This document shows, piece by piece, positions 12,401 through 21,300 of a stretch of DNA of 64,000 nt. Below the pieces are notes generated by a model. That model searched no databases, was not told where the DNA came from, and saw nothing but the letters and a program-made list of their open reading frames with translations. Each line of letters starts with the position of its first letter. Position 1 is the stretch's first letter. Made by a program: the position numbers and the translations under genes. Source of the DNA: Amphiura filiformis (Eukaryota; Echinodermata; Ophiuroidea; Amphilepidida; Amphiuridae); assembly GCF_039555335.1 (NCBI RefSeq), contig NC_092629.1:35690965-35754964 (forward strand), written 5' to 3'.

Positions 12401-15400
12401 GTTGTCATCCTCATCAGGTATTTTATCACCATCGTTATCTGCGTCACATTGATCGCCCAGACCATCACTATCGCTGTCCATCTGATCTTCATTGGATACT
12501 TTAACACAATTGTCACAAATATTCAAAACACCGTCATTATCAATATCATCATCACAAGCATCACCGATTCCATCACCATCTGTGTCGTTTTGATTTCCGT
12601 TTGATGTGGAAGAGCACGTGTCGTTGACATTTGCTACTCCGTCGCCGTCGATATCATTGTCACAGGCATCGCCTACACCGTCGTCATCTGTGTCTGTTTG
12701 ATCATTATTAGGTACTTCTGGACAGTTGTCATCATCATCTGGTATTTTATCACCATCGTTATCTGCGTCACATTGATCGCCCAGACCATCAATATCACTG
12801 TCCATCTGATCTTCATTGGATACTTTAACACAATTGTCACAAATATTCAAAACACCGTCATTATCAATATCATCATCACAAGCATCACCGATTCCATCAC
12901 CATCTGTGTCGTTTTGATTTCCGTTTGATGTGGAAGAGCACGTGTCGTTGACATTTGGTACTCCGTCTCCGTCGATATCATTGTCACAAGCATCGCCTTC
13001 ACCGTCGTCATCGGTATCTATTTGATCATGATTAGATATTCCTGGACAGTTGTCCATGTCATCGGGTACTCCATCACCGTCAGTATCTAAACAATATTAA
13101 TAGTATCTTAAAGCAATAAAGTGTTTGTAGCATTTGCTGCATTATCATTATTATCAGTCCAGTCCGACTGCCTGATCAGGAAGTACTGCCGAATCAAGCA
13201 GCATGTTGCCGAGTCAGGCAACACAGGCTTTGTAACCCTTCCGAATTTGACAGACTACGGACTAAATTGTTCATGGTGATTTTATAAAAGATCGGTGGAA
13301 ATTTTACTTTGACACACATGAGGTACATGTAAGTTGACAATTTTCAACGGGCGAAAAAAAATTCCACCGGGAGGAAAATAATTTAAATAACAAAACAATT
13401 TCTAACGGTTTTTAAAAATTTGATTTAAATATGCAAATTAACTTTTTAATATTTTAATACTACTAATTGTACATCCATTGATAATTTTATATATTTTACC
13501 TACTTCTTTACTCTAAACCAAGAAATAACGGTATATTAAAAGATGCTCTATTTGAAATAGAGCATTGCATTGTGGGATACCATGCAGCCTGACTCGGCAA
13601 CATGCTGCCTGATTCGGCAGTACTTCCTGATCAGGCAGTCGGACCGGACTGATTATGGAATATATCGTTAGTTATGTCTTAAATAAGTAAAGAATTTGGA
13701 TATTTCTGTACTGTATCATGTCAGTCATGCTTTAAAACAGTTGTGAAGAAAAGTGTGAAGAAACTGTATAATTTGACTTCTTAGATTAGGGGATCTATCC
13801 TGTCGTACAATATACAATATTTTCAGATTACAGGGAAAGAATAACGATACTAATGTCACATTACATTACAATGAAAATATAACACGCATAGACAGATAAA
13901 CCAGAGAAAAAACTCCGGATATAACTGCTTGTGCAGGGATTTGAACCCCAGACCATTCGCTTATCAGGCGAACGCTCAAACCACTAAGCTACACAGACTC
14001 TCCCTGATAAACAGTGCTAATGTCGGGTACTTATAAATAATGAGTAGTCAACCGTGCAAACAATACACAATACCCCAGTGTATGAGATCAATTAATGATT
14101 GATTCAGCTAGTTTTAAAAATAATTCTATTACCCCCACGACCCATTATTCAAAATCGCGCACTGCGATTTGTTGAAACGCGTCACGTGAAAGACCATTAA
14201 TTAGCAATAAAGTGACCAGGGCAACGAACTTTATGTTCTTCTCGCATCACAGCGCACAGCAAAGCGCGATGCTGTATATTAGCGTCGTTACGCATTCTAC
14301 GCAAAGCATTACGCTTGGTTACGGGTTCTGCAATACTCGCTATCACTTACACTTTGGTTACGCGTAGGCGCTCCACCTTCAGGTAAACAACTTGAAATAT
14401 TTGGGCAAAAATGTGATATTTTCTCTTTAAATCGCACTATTTTGTGGTAATAGAATAGAAATAAAGGGTGCAGCATTATCCTTTACACGCAAAAAATGTG
14501 TCCTCGACAGTAAAAACATTTAAATAATGGGTTCGGCTGCGCCTCACCCATTATTTACGTTTTTACTGCCTCGGACACATTATTTTCGTGTAAAGGATAA
14601 TGCATTACCCTTTATTTCTTAATTAAAATAAATTTCATTTACCGTTTATTTGGCACAGGTTACCGGTGAACCCCTCAAAACAGACACACAGACCATCCGC
14701 TACACATGTCCCATTATTAAAACAACCAGCTCCACAGACTGTCACAAATATAAAGAGTAATGCTGAGCGATAGCGGTTGTATTATAGTGAATGAGGTAAA
14801 GCGCTTTTTTGTTGCGTTGGGAAAAGCGCGATACCTTACAATTGAGATACTAATCGCTCGTCGCTCATCTATAGAGTATACATTTAGCTCATTGTAAAAC
14901 AGACCACGTTATTAGAGACATTGCGATTTTCAAACGTAGACGTAGACCGTACGTTTTTCACGTACGTTAATACGTACAGTTTTACGTAGCTATACGCTGG
15001 CGAAGTTACGTAATTCATAGGATTAACTACCATAGCAATAGGTACAAACAATTTTGAATATACCGCGCTGCACTACAAGCAGGTTGCACTCATCACCTGT
15101 CTTCAATCATATAATAGATTGAATACAATACCGCTCTTTTCAAAGAGACTAATGTTACAGGTGCAAGTGATTAGCATTTCTTTGACATCTATGGTACCGC
15201 AAGAACGTAGTAGTGCAGCGCGATATAATCAAAAATGGTTTGTACCTATTGATGTTAGTTAATCCGATTATTACGTAACTTCGCCAGCGTATACGCTAGC
15301 GAAGTGACGTAGTTAATCGGATTAACTACCATTATAGCAATAGATGAATACAATTTTGACAATATCGCCCGCACTACAACGTTCATGCGGTACCAATGCA

Positions 15401-17579
15401 TTGAACCATAGATGTCAAAGAAATGCTAATCACTTGCACCTGTAACATTAGTCTCTTTGAAAAGAGCGGTATTATATTCAATCTATTAAATGATTGAAGA
15501 CAGGTGATGAGTGCAACCTGCTGTAGTGCAGAGAGATCTATAGATGTTATCACGTTCATTTCTACGTAGAAAATATTCAAAACTGGCTAAATACGTGACC
15601 TCGCTTCGATACAGGAGAGTGGTTTGAATAGATCAACGTACGTCCGATGGAAATCGCAATGTCTCTATTATGAGTCATCGACAGGTACTCTATTCTGAAC
15701 AGACGATGGTCAACGTCATTTAATTCGGTAACAGACAATATCGTAAACATAAAAAAACAGGCAATGGGCTATTCCATTTAAAATCCAGACTACCCATGTG
15801 GAAGATTTTGGAAATATCTTCTACCGGGGGAGTACGAATGTTTTAAGCACATTAGGCAGCTCCATTTAAATTTCATACACCCTCTGAGAAAGATTCAACT
15901 TGAAATCTTCCCCTGAGGGAGAATGAGTTTCAAATGTGATAATTCCATTTGAAATTCATACTCCCAATATGTGTGGAAGGATACTGCCTGGACGATGGAT
16001 GCAATATTGTTTTCCAGGGGTACGATTTTGGCTCTATTTGCCCCGTTATAGAATAAAGGTGTACAAATATATCTCCCAGTGCAATGTATACATTTTCACT
16101 TGAAAATAAATTAGGATTAGAAAGGAAGTCGTGACTCTCGTTTGACAGGCGAAGCTGCCAATCACCACAACAACTGTCCAATGTTACGATTACACGCATT
16201 TTAAAGTATTGTAGTAAATGGGGTTCTGCTCATTTAATTTAGTGGAGTGCGCCCGTAAGCTGTTATTTTTTATTGGTAACCTTTGACCTTCTGATTTAGA
16301 CACGTGAATATCGTAACATATCGTCCGTAGCCACAAACGAGAAAGAGTTGAAAACTATACTTTATAGTGGGATGCACTATCACATCCCATCAGATTTAAC
16401 AAGTAACACATTGCTTGATAACATTAATACACTTTTGGAATATTATTTGTCAGTTTGTATTTACGTGGTAAAACCAATGACAACGTCAAAATCTAGTCAA
16501 TGTTACCCCCCCCACCCCTCCGATTCTGAGAGCGGTACATCAACCTTCTACCATAAACGCTTTATAGGCAAACACCTTTCTGAGGTTTAATAACATTACT
16601 ATAGGTGACATTGCGTTGCCAGATCAGTGCTTGTAATACCTAAAGATATACTTGTCTCTCTGGAAGACCAACAGCCTGAAATTTGCTTTAATTCTCTTCA
16701 CGCGGGTGTCGACTGCAGACGACATGTTTCAAAAATTTTAAAATTTTAAATTTTCATCACCATATTTGGAATCAGCATGAAAAATGCATTAAAATGAATA
16801 CAAACAAGCCTAATATTGGTACAGTAGTTTTTAAGATAGCTCTTGATATTTTGAGAAAATATTTCAAAACTTGAACTTTATCCGTTGAAGGGCATGGCTG
16901 GCACGCAGAGTAGAAATGAGGAGGTTGTATAAAACAGGGATCTCAGATTTATTAGCCAACGCATTGATTCACACATAGGTCGATATAGACGCTGGAACTT
17001 AATGAAATAACGAATTTCTCTGTTTTATCTGATTTGTTCGGCAAAATATTAAAAGTGGATATACCTGATACCTGAAATTTGGGACAAAATTAAAATATAT
17101 ATTTAGTTCAAATCGCACATTATTGCTTTAAAATATCAAGTTCAATAATATAGTTTGGTTTATGCCCTTTACTATTACTGTAATGATCATAACGTGATCA
17201 TGTAATTAGTTTCTTTATTTAATTATTTTGTTTGAAAATGTAATTTCTGAAACGAAACGTTTGCAATTTTAAAGTCAACAATCAATGCATACCGGTAGGT
17301 CTCAAAATTAGGCGAAACTCTATAATTGATCAAATAACAATTTACCTGGTGGATTGCGTCCTTTATAATGACCATAGTTTTATATAAATCACCAACTGTG
17401 CCATTAACTGGATCATGAAGTGTGATGAGAAAATGTTCATCTGTTTCGTGGTAAGTATCCGATGCAATAGTTATTGAAACAGTCGCAGAGGTCATAGTAG
17501 CAGAAAAAATCTACTGAGGTGTTTACTTTATCGCTGTAATCAGTTGGCTCTACTTCGCTTAGATCCATCGTGCTGATTT
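196..17579 (-). CDS. Calx-beta/EGF/TSP3 multidomain surface protein, left copy (partial, disrupted as assembled)
   Basis: Minus-strand gene assembled from ten exons with canonical AG/GT borders, nearly all phase 1: 17579-17346, 14738-14643, 13086-9091, 8301-8197, 7338-7111, 6523-6422, 4514-4281, 1659-1555, 918-577 and 402-196. They encode a Calx-beta second half, an EGF, a long TSP3 array, three complete Calx-beta domains and a linker. Calx-beta and TSP3 modules bind calcium and are typical of extracellular or cell-surface proteins. The 5' end is lost at the N gap and the 3' part lies beyond position 1; by comparison with the right copy the missing 3' exons should encode EGF, SEA and transmembrane parts. 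As assembled the copy has frame breaks in the first Calx exon, at about 11450-11600 in the TSP3 array, and at the TSP3 donor. It may be a pseudogene, or the breaks may be homopolymer and repeat assembly errors. The other exons are open. Confidence 0.85.
577..918 (-). CDS. Calx-beta 3, second-half exon with low-complexity loop (left copy)
   Basis: 342 bp, phase 1. After [10 protein letters not shown] it carries an insertion of Asn/Ser/Gly repeats with Glu/Asp residues and a DDDDYDDYD acidic run, then resumes the Calx-beta core ([18 protein letters not shown], ending [10 protein letters not shown]). The loop is two residues longer than in the right copy, so it is a length-variable coding minisatellite. 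Confidence 0.85.
1025..1206. repeat. GC-rich CAGTGGCGGCGCC-type dispersed element
   Basis: Runs of C (GCCCCCC) with ends resembling CAGTGGTGGTGCCACAAGG and TGGCGCCGCCACTG. The right arm has the counterpart at 27765-27935, and related fragments occur at 31760-31795 (CAGTGGCGGCACCAGGAATT) and 33735-33905. Confidence 0.65.
1555..1659 (-). CDS. Calx-beta 3, first-half exon (left copy)
   Basis: 105 bp, acceptor TTCAACAG, donor TTTTG/GTCAGT, phase 1. Encodes [20 protein letters not shown] followed by TVCREG, a Calx-beta opening. The right copy has TVSIT in place of TVAIT. Confidence 0.85.
1863..2083. mobile_element. 221-bp TIR element, left arm only
   Basis: Ends TACCGTAAACGTTCGCCTAA and its inverted match; the right arm near 27312 reads through without it (GCCATAATAGCATATC). 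Confidence 0.85.
2382..2759. mobile_element. TTAA-flanked inverted-repeat element (MITE), left arm
   Basis: Flanked by TTAA on both sides (2378-2381 and 2760-2763). Terminal inverted repeats start GGGTATACGAGGTATTGTTG and extend through GTCGAAGCAGC for about 40 bp. The same element is at 26336-26709 in the right arm, so the insertion predates the divergence of the arms. TTAA target duplication is the hallmark of piggyBac-type transposition; no transposase is present. Confidence 0.85.
3613..3925. repeat. Direct tandem duplication of about 163 bp, left arm
   Basis: Two copies start at about 3616 and 3779 and share TTTAGAAGAGTACTT and ATTGGCCGGTTATTTTTCAC followed by ACAGCGACGTTAACTAG. Not found in the right arm. 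Confidence 0.8.
4281..4514 (-). CDS. Calx-beta 2, second-half exon (left copy)
   Basis: 234 bp, acceptor TTTACAG, donor AGAT/GTGAGT, phase 1 at both ends. Encodes the [13 protein letters not shown] and VCLGNPSKG segments and the closing AVVVIEDTR strand. The right copy has Asp for Gly in CLGNP, plus four silent changes. Confidence 0.88.
4850..5062. mobile_element. Diverged/truncated copy of the same MITE family, left arm
   Basis: Contains the family's interior (ACTGAAATTCCAGTGTAG, CAAATTTATCAAGGGGTG) but with decayed ends. The right arm has the matching copy at about 21838-22052, so this insertion is shared by both arms. Confidence 0.65.
5490..5838. mobile_element. 349-bp TTAA/CTTAA-flanked element, left arm only
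   Basis: Flanked by CTTAA at 5485-5489 and 5839-5843, with ends CAAGCAGCGTAGCCAA and TTGGCTACGCACCTG, and a poly-G run next to one end. The right arm has the empty site at 21388-21392 (GAGGTTAAGAGGG). Confidence 0.9.
5860..6351. mobile_element. 492-bp TA-flanked palindromic element, left arm only
   Basis: Ends TACACCAGGCACAAAAAGAA and its inverted match TTCTTTTTGTGACTGGTGTA; the inverted repeat spans most of the element, including ATTCTGAAATATACATTTTG. The right arm (about 21372) is uninterrupted. A truncated relative occurs inside 43128-43841. Confidence 0.88.
6422..6523 (-). CDS. Calx-beta 2, first-half exon (left copy)
   Basis: 102 bp, phase 1 at both ends. Encodes [20 protein letters not shown] and then [13 protein letters not shown], the usual Calx-beta opening with a Y-V-x-N-G-x-V pattern. 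Partner of 21198-21299. Confidence 0.85.
7111..7338 (-). CDS. Calx-beta 1, second-half exon (left copy)
   Basis: 228 bp, acceptor TTTTCAG, donor GATA/GTAAGT, phase 1 at both ends. Encodes the strands ending TTVIIGDCD. Compared with the right copy (20415-20642), the only coding differences seen are three replacements (NAQSTIEY versus NEESTLEY). Confidence 0.88.
8197..8301 (-). CDS. Calx-beta 1, first-half exon (left copy)
   Basis: 105 bp, phase 1 to phase 1. Encodes the first strands of a Calx-beta domain ([20 protein letters not shown] then GVIRTG). The right partner 19164-19268 differs at two replacement and two silent sites. Confidence 0.88.
9091..13086 (-). CDS. Giant TSP3-repeat exon (left copy), about 37 calcium-binding units
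   Basis: A single exon of 3996 bp (acceptor GTTTAG at 13087-13088, donor GG/GTGAGT at 9090). It encodes thrombospondin type-3 units of 36 residues with the signature DNCP...N.DQ.D.D.DG.GD.CD, a family in which aspartate loops bind many calcium ions and conserved cysteines form a disulfide ladder. The units form a three-unit higher-order repeat of 108 aa (324 bp). Divergent units cap both ends: DNCPGISNHDQ at the start, and shorter DNCLSVSN and DNCVISPN units at the end. Frame is lost at about 11446-11600, where an irregular 64-bp excess occurs. The final frame reaches the donor in phase 0, whereas the next exon needs phase 1. Confidence 0.9.
9394..13030 (-). repeat. 324-bp higher-order tandem repeat inside the TSP3 exon
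   Basis: Three 36-aa units (starting DNCPEVPNNDQ, DTCSSTSNGNQ and DNCVKVSNEDQ) recur together every 324 bp, at about 9718, 10042, 10366, 10690, 11014 and, after a 64-bp irregularity, 11726, 12050, 12374 and 12698. Copies are nearly identical at the nucleotide level, including silent positions, while the three units within a copy are diverged. That implies recent amplification or gene conversion of whole triplets. Private variants such as IC/IY/KC, GIPNVN/GVANVN and NQT/NQN distinguish copies. Confidence 0.95.
13155..13651. mobile_element. 497-bp TIR element with ATTAT target duplication
   Basis: Ends CAGTCCAGTCCGACTGCCTG and CAGGCAGTCGGACCGGACTG. The inverted repeats extend about 65 bp (through GTACTGCCGAATCAAGCAGC). 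Flanked by ATTAT on both sides. Lies in the intron upstream of the TSP3 exon. Confidence 0.88.
13927..13998 (-). tRNA. tRNA-Ile(GAT)-like sequence, possibly a pseudogene or SINE head
   Basis: The minus strand gives a 72-nt cloverleaf: D-stem GCTT/GAGC with AGTGGTTTG loop, anticodon stem TTCGC/GCGAA with loop CTGATAA (anticodon GAT), and T-arm with loop TTCAAAT. The acceptor stem GTCTGTG/CACAAGC has a mismatch and a G-T pair. A and B boxes are good. The mismatch and intronic position argue for a tRNA pseudogene or tRNA-derived SINE. Confidence 0.6.
14459..14622. repeat. Near-perfect 164-bp hairpin
   Basis: Two arms of about 75 bp (GAAATAAAGGGTGCAGCATT against AATGCATTACCCTTTATTTC, with TCCTTTACACG and TGTGTCC segments between) meet around GGGTTCGGCTGCGCCTCACCC. 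It sits just downstream of the EGF exon donor, in the intron of the left gene. Confidence 0.85.
14643..14738 (-). CDS. EGF-like domain exon (left copy)
   Basis: A 96-bp exon, phase 1 at both ends, with acceptor GTGACAG and donor G/GTAAAT. It encodes a compact EGF with six cysteines in the pattern CxxxC, five residues, C, five residues, C-x-C, eight residues, C, including NNGTC and the late-EGF signature CFEGFTGNLC. It lies between the disrupted Calx exon and the TSP3 exon. The right copy has no counterpart because of the N gap. Confidence 0.85.
14756..14900. repeat. Palindromic dispersed repeat (copy 3)
   Basis: Shares TTTTTTGTTGCGTTGGGAAA and AATCGCTCGTCGCTCATC with 18-170, in an intron of the left gene next to the EGF exon. 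Confidence 0.7.
14915..15672. mobile_element. Nested inverted-repeat element
   Basis: Outer ends ATTAGAGACATTGCGATTT and AAATCGCAATGTCTCTATTA. Inside, a CGCTGGCGAAGTTACGTAAT palindrome closes at about 15292, and a further inverted copy of 15060-15225 occupies 15370-15545 (both contain ATTAGCATTTCTTTGACATC). Confidence 0.75.
15765..16050. repeat. CATTTGAAAT-type dispersed repeat cluster
   Basis: Diverged units containing ATTCCATTTAAAAT, ATCTTC and GGGGGAGTA recur about three times. Non-coding. Confidence 0.5.
16200..17345. other. Intron of left gene, no feature recognised
   Basis: AT-rich, with a short C-run at 16506-16518. No supported exon, RNA or transposon end was seen. Confidence 0.5.
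17346..17579 (-). pseudogene. Calx-beta domain, second-half exon, frame-broken
   Basis: Exon of 234 bp, the same length as the Calx second-half exons at 4281-4514, 24683-24916 and 30354-30587. The acceptor ends ACATAG and the donor is CAG/GTAAAT. The 5' frame reads ISTMDLSEVEPTDYSDKVNT, resembling the start of the exon at 30354. The 3' frame reads SATVSITIASDTYHETDEHF and onward to MVIIKD, a typical Calx-beta core. The two frames are joined by one extra T in a six-T run, and a compensating missing base near the end (after AAGGACG) would restore phase 1. Read as assembled, the first frame hits TGA. Either two 1-base sequence errors or real decay. Confidence 0.7.
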
Positions 17580-18018
17580 CTATGTAAAGGAAATGTTATA
17601 CTTATTAAAGCCATATTATAACATTTGCTGAGGAGGACGCCCCTCACTGAATTTTTCAAATTCTTTTTTCACACGATTATATTCTACTTTATTAAACCAA
17701 TATACCTTGGTACCTATAAGTGATGTAGTTTTGTCAAAATCAGAGATTTTGAATAAAACGCCGGAACTGGCGTTTTATTATTACGATGGAATTATTACTC
17801 GAACGCATACACGATGTTCATAACACACAGTACGTACACGGCGTGCGGGACGGTGATATACACAACAAAGGGTCGTACCATAACATGACCGAAGGAGTGG
17901 TACGTATTGGCGACATGTGCGCTGGTAGTAAATTCAATTTTCTTTTGCTTTGCCGTAGTTGTTCGGCTCAAAAAATAAAAGGGGATATATCTGACAGTAA
18001 AAGCTAACATTATATGGC
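17580..18018. other. Sequence left of the gap, no exon supported
   Basis: Should be upstream intron or exon sequence of the left gene on the minus strand. No Calx-beta first-half exon of the usual 102-105 bp was found on that strand, so the matching first half is probably in the gap or missing. Confidence 0.45.
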
Positions 18019-18218
18019 NNNNNNNNNNNNNNNNNNNNNNNNNNNNNNNNNNNNNNNNNNNNNNNNNNNNNNNNNNNNNNNNNNNNNNNNNNNNNNNNNN
18101 NNNNNNNNNNNNNNNNNNNNNNNNNNNNNNNNNNNNNNNNNNNNNNNNNNNNNNNNNNNNNNNNNNNNNNNNNNNNNNNNNNNNNNNNNNNNNNNNNNNN
18201 NNNNNNNNNNNNNNNNNN
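18019..18218. other. Assembly gap of exactly 200 N
   Basis: A run of 200 undetermined bases. The round size indicates a scaffolding join of unknown length rather than a sized gap. Sequence to the right starts inside a TSP3 coding exon; sequence to the left is intronic or upstream sequence of the minus-strand gene. The 5' parts of both gene copies are therefore missing at this join. Confidence 0.98.
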
Positions 18219-18392
18219 ATATGATTGGCGACGCATGTGACAACTGCTTGACCGTATCCAACACAAATCAACTTGACAGTGACAGTGACAACGTCGGAGA
18301 TGCATGTGACAATTGTGTCATATCACCTAACGTAGATCAAATCGACATGGACGGAGACGGCATTGGTGATACTTGTGATCAGAATCCTGGGG
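18219..18392 (+). CDS. End of TSP3 exon (right copy, truncated by gap)
   Basis: Begins two bases into a codon at the gap edge. Encodes the short terminal TSP3 units [11 protein letters not shown] and [18 protein letters not shown], ending at GGGG/GTGAGT in phase 1. The left copy has one G fewer at this border. Confidence 0.9.
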
Positions 18393-21300
18393 GTGAGTTG
18401 TAGATAATAAAAGCATAATGTGGGACACAGTGGGCGGTTTCTGACACCGTGTCCCTAGACATACACCCACACGCAACTTTAACGGGCGTTGACACTTTCA
18501 TCTATTTTTACACATAAAAACATAATACAAAGAGCGCAACCTGTTTTACTACGAACTCAGATTTAATACTCAAAAGTACCTTCGTGACCAGAACTTTCCC
18601 CGACTCCATCACATTTGCCCTGCAATAGTAGAATTACGACTGGTAACTACTGATTAGTTTATATTCTCATTTGTATATCTTTTTTTTAATGACTTTATGC
18701 AATCTTCCGTTTATGTGACTGTCAAAATCACCTTTGTTGAGGTCGGTTTAAAAGTTTAAAGGACAAATTCTCATACTTTTATTTTTTGTCATGTTATTTT
18801 TGTCAATCCTAATTTAATTTTGAAAAATCACTCTCTTAGAAATATAAACCAAAATTGGTTAAAAAATTGCTCAATTTTAGAGAAAATCAGAAAACTAAAT
18901 AACTATAAAAAATATATATAAAAACTGTTTTTAGTGAAGTCGATCAAAATTCAAAAAGTGTTGTTCCTAGACTTTTTTAATTGAAGGAATTTTTGTGTGC
19001 TGTCCAAAATGGGTCAAAATCAATCTTTTTTAATTGAGCATTTTTGTTGGATTTATGGAACAAAAAACTGTTGATCAGCAAGCCTTGTAAAGCCACCGAA
19101 TTGTACACTTCTCAAAAGTAGGAGATTATAATTCACACATTTGAAATTGATCGTATCCAACAGCTGTGTATACTTTCAAGAAGCCTACCTATTACATAAC
19201 CGAGACGCAAGGTAATATATCTATTGGCGTGGTAAGAACTGGAGATTCATCTATCAATGGAACGGTTGGTAAGTGTGTGTTGTGGCTACCTGTTTATTTG
19301 TTCTAATACCATTAGGTCCACTGCAGGTTCCTAGTATTCGACATAGAATTTGCGGTGTGACATGTCTTCATTATTGAATACTAGAACTACTGAGCCATAT
19401 TTTGTAACACGACCCCCCCTATTTTCAATTATAAACGTTATATACCGTTATAATTGGTACGAATGTATAGCTATAGGTCTCTTCTTTCCAGTGATGCCAA
19501 AATAAGTACAAACATTCCTCACATAATGTCGCTATGACGTCATAATAAAAGGGCGCCCATGCCAACTTTGGAAATTCTGGCTATGTACAAAAGTATAAGC
19601 AAAATTAATTTTCTGCTAAGAATTCTATATATATATATATATAAAAGGAAATGACCATTTTCACCTAACTAAGGAGTAAAAAGTCAGTAACTCTTGGAAT
19701 AATTTAGCAAGAGCGAAATGAAAATCACTGAAATGTTGTTCAAAGACAATACAGTTGAAGACATTCGACCCTTAAGGGGTACTACACCCCTGTGGTAAAT
19801 TTGTGACTATTTTGCATTTTTCTCAAAAAATAATAACACACTGGTAACAAAAGTTATGTATATTATTGGGGCAAGGAATCCAATTACTACACTGAAATTT
19901 CAGTGACTCAAGCCAAGCGGTTCAGTATATATGATAAAAATGAGGTACATCATAGCGGTACCTTATTTCTTATCATAAATAACGAACCGCTTGTCTTGGG
20001 TCACTGAAATTCCAGTGTAGTAACTGGATTCCTTGCCCCAAAATTATTCATAACTTTTGTTACCACTGTGTTTTAGTTTTTGAGAAAAATGCAAAAGTAG
20101 ACACAAAATTATCGAGGGGTGTAGTACCCCCTTAACTATAAATAATCTCAAGAAATAGGGGTTATAAAGTTATGTTGCTGTTTTATTTGGACACCCTGTA
20201 TAAGTGACATGAGTATTTCAATGATGACATATTTCTGCTTATTATAAAGAACGGCTTCAAAACTCAACCGCCGGTTGCCCTCCGGTTCCGGCCGGTTTCT
20301 ATTGTTCAAAACAATGGGACGCGGTTCATTCAACCGCCGGTCGAGTTTTGAAACTGCCATTAAAAGTCATACAAATGGATATACGCAACTGATCTGTTAC
20401 ACTTTTCTTTTCAGCCATTTGTACATCCGACATGTCAGCAATAGCGGACGTGCACTACGAACCTCTTATAGACGAGCTCGTTACTTTTAATGAGGAATCC
20501 ACGTTAGAGTATATAACATTAAACCTTGCAGAAAATATAACTATTGACAAAGACAAATACTTGGATGTATGTCTCAAAAACGCTACAGCGGGTACACTTG
20601 GATCATTGCAATGTACTACTGTTATAATTGGCGATTGTGATAGTAAGTATTAGTATATTTCCTGGATACTTGCGATATATTTTGATTCCTAAGCTACCTT
20701 CCGCTTGGATCAGAAGGATTTACTTAACATCTAAATCCGCTGGACCCGGTATCAATTTCACGACTGAAGAAGAGAAGAATAGATCTCTAGCGTTTCTTTC
20801 GAGAACTATCAACACTGTATTTGGCTATGATGTTTAATTGTGAAAGTGTTGTGTTTTTATGCTCATTCTTCTCTCATTTTCTTTAATATCATCATCATCG
20901 TCGTCGTCGTCATTATCATATTTTTTTTTCATTTGTTGTCTTGTTTTCTTCTACTCCATCTTCGTGTCCAGTAAATTCTTCCTTGTCTGCACTTCATTAT
21001 TCAATTCTTGTTTTGCTTTGTTGTTTCCTCATTTCCTTCTTTTGTTCTGATCATATCTGTCAGCATTTAGAAGTCGAAAAATATTTTTCATGCAAACCAC
21101 AATAACTGTTTTAGCCATAGTCTTGATATCCCAGTGGTGATGCCCATACTGAATAATGAACATCCAATTTTGTAATAATATTATTCTTCTATTGTAGCCG
21201 AACACAGTTTCTGCCAAGCGGTGTACTATGTTGGCAGTAATGGCACAGTTGATCTGGATATCACTCGGTTTGGTTTTACTGATGTCGAGTCCATATTGGG

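Noticed and set aside
9286-12928. Series of 76-codon plus-strand open frames with hydrophobic content
   Set aside because: They are antisense shadows of the TSP3 repeat exon, repeating every 324 bp for that reason.
17786-18007. Plus-strand frame whose segment YHNMTEGVVRIGDM faintly resembles a Calx-beta opening
   Set aside because: It is on the opposite strand to the flanking exons, and no fitting AG/GT pair or 105-bp phase-1 exon could be drawn. Probably chance.
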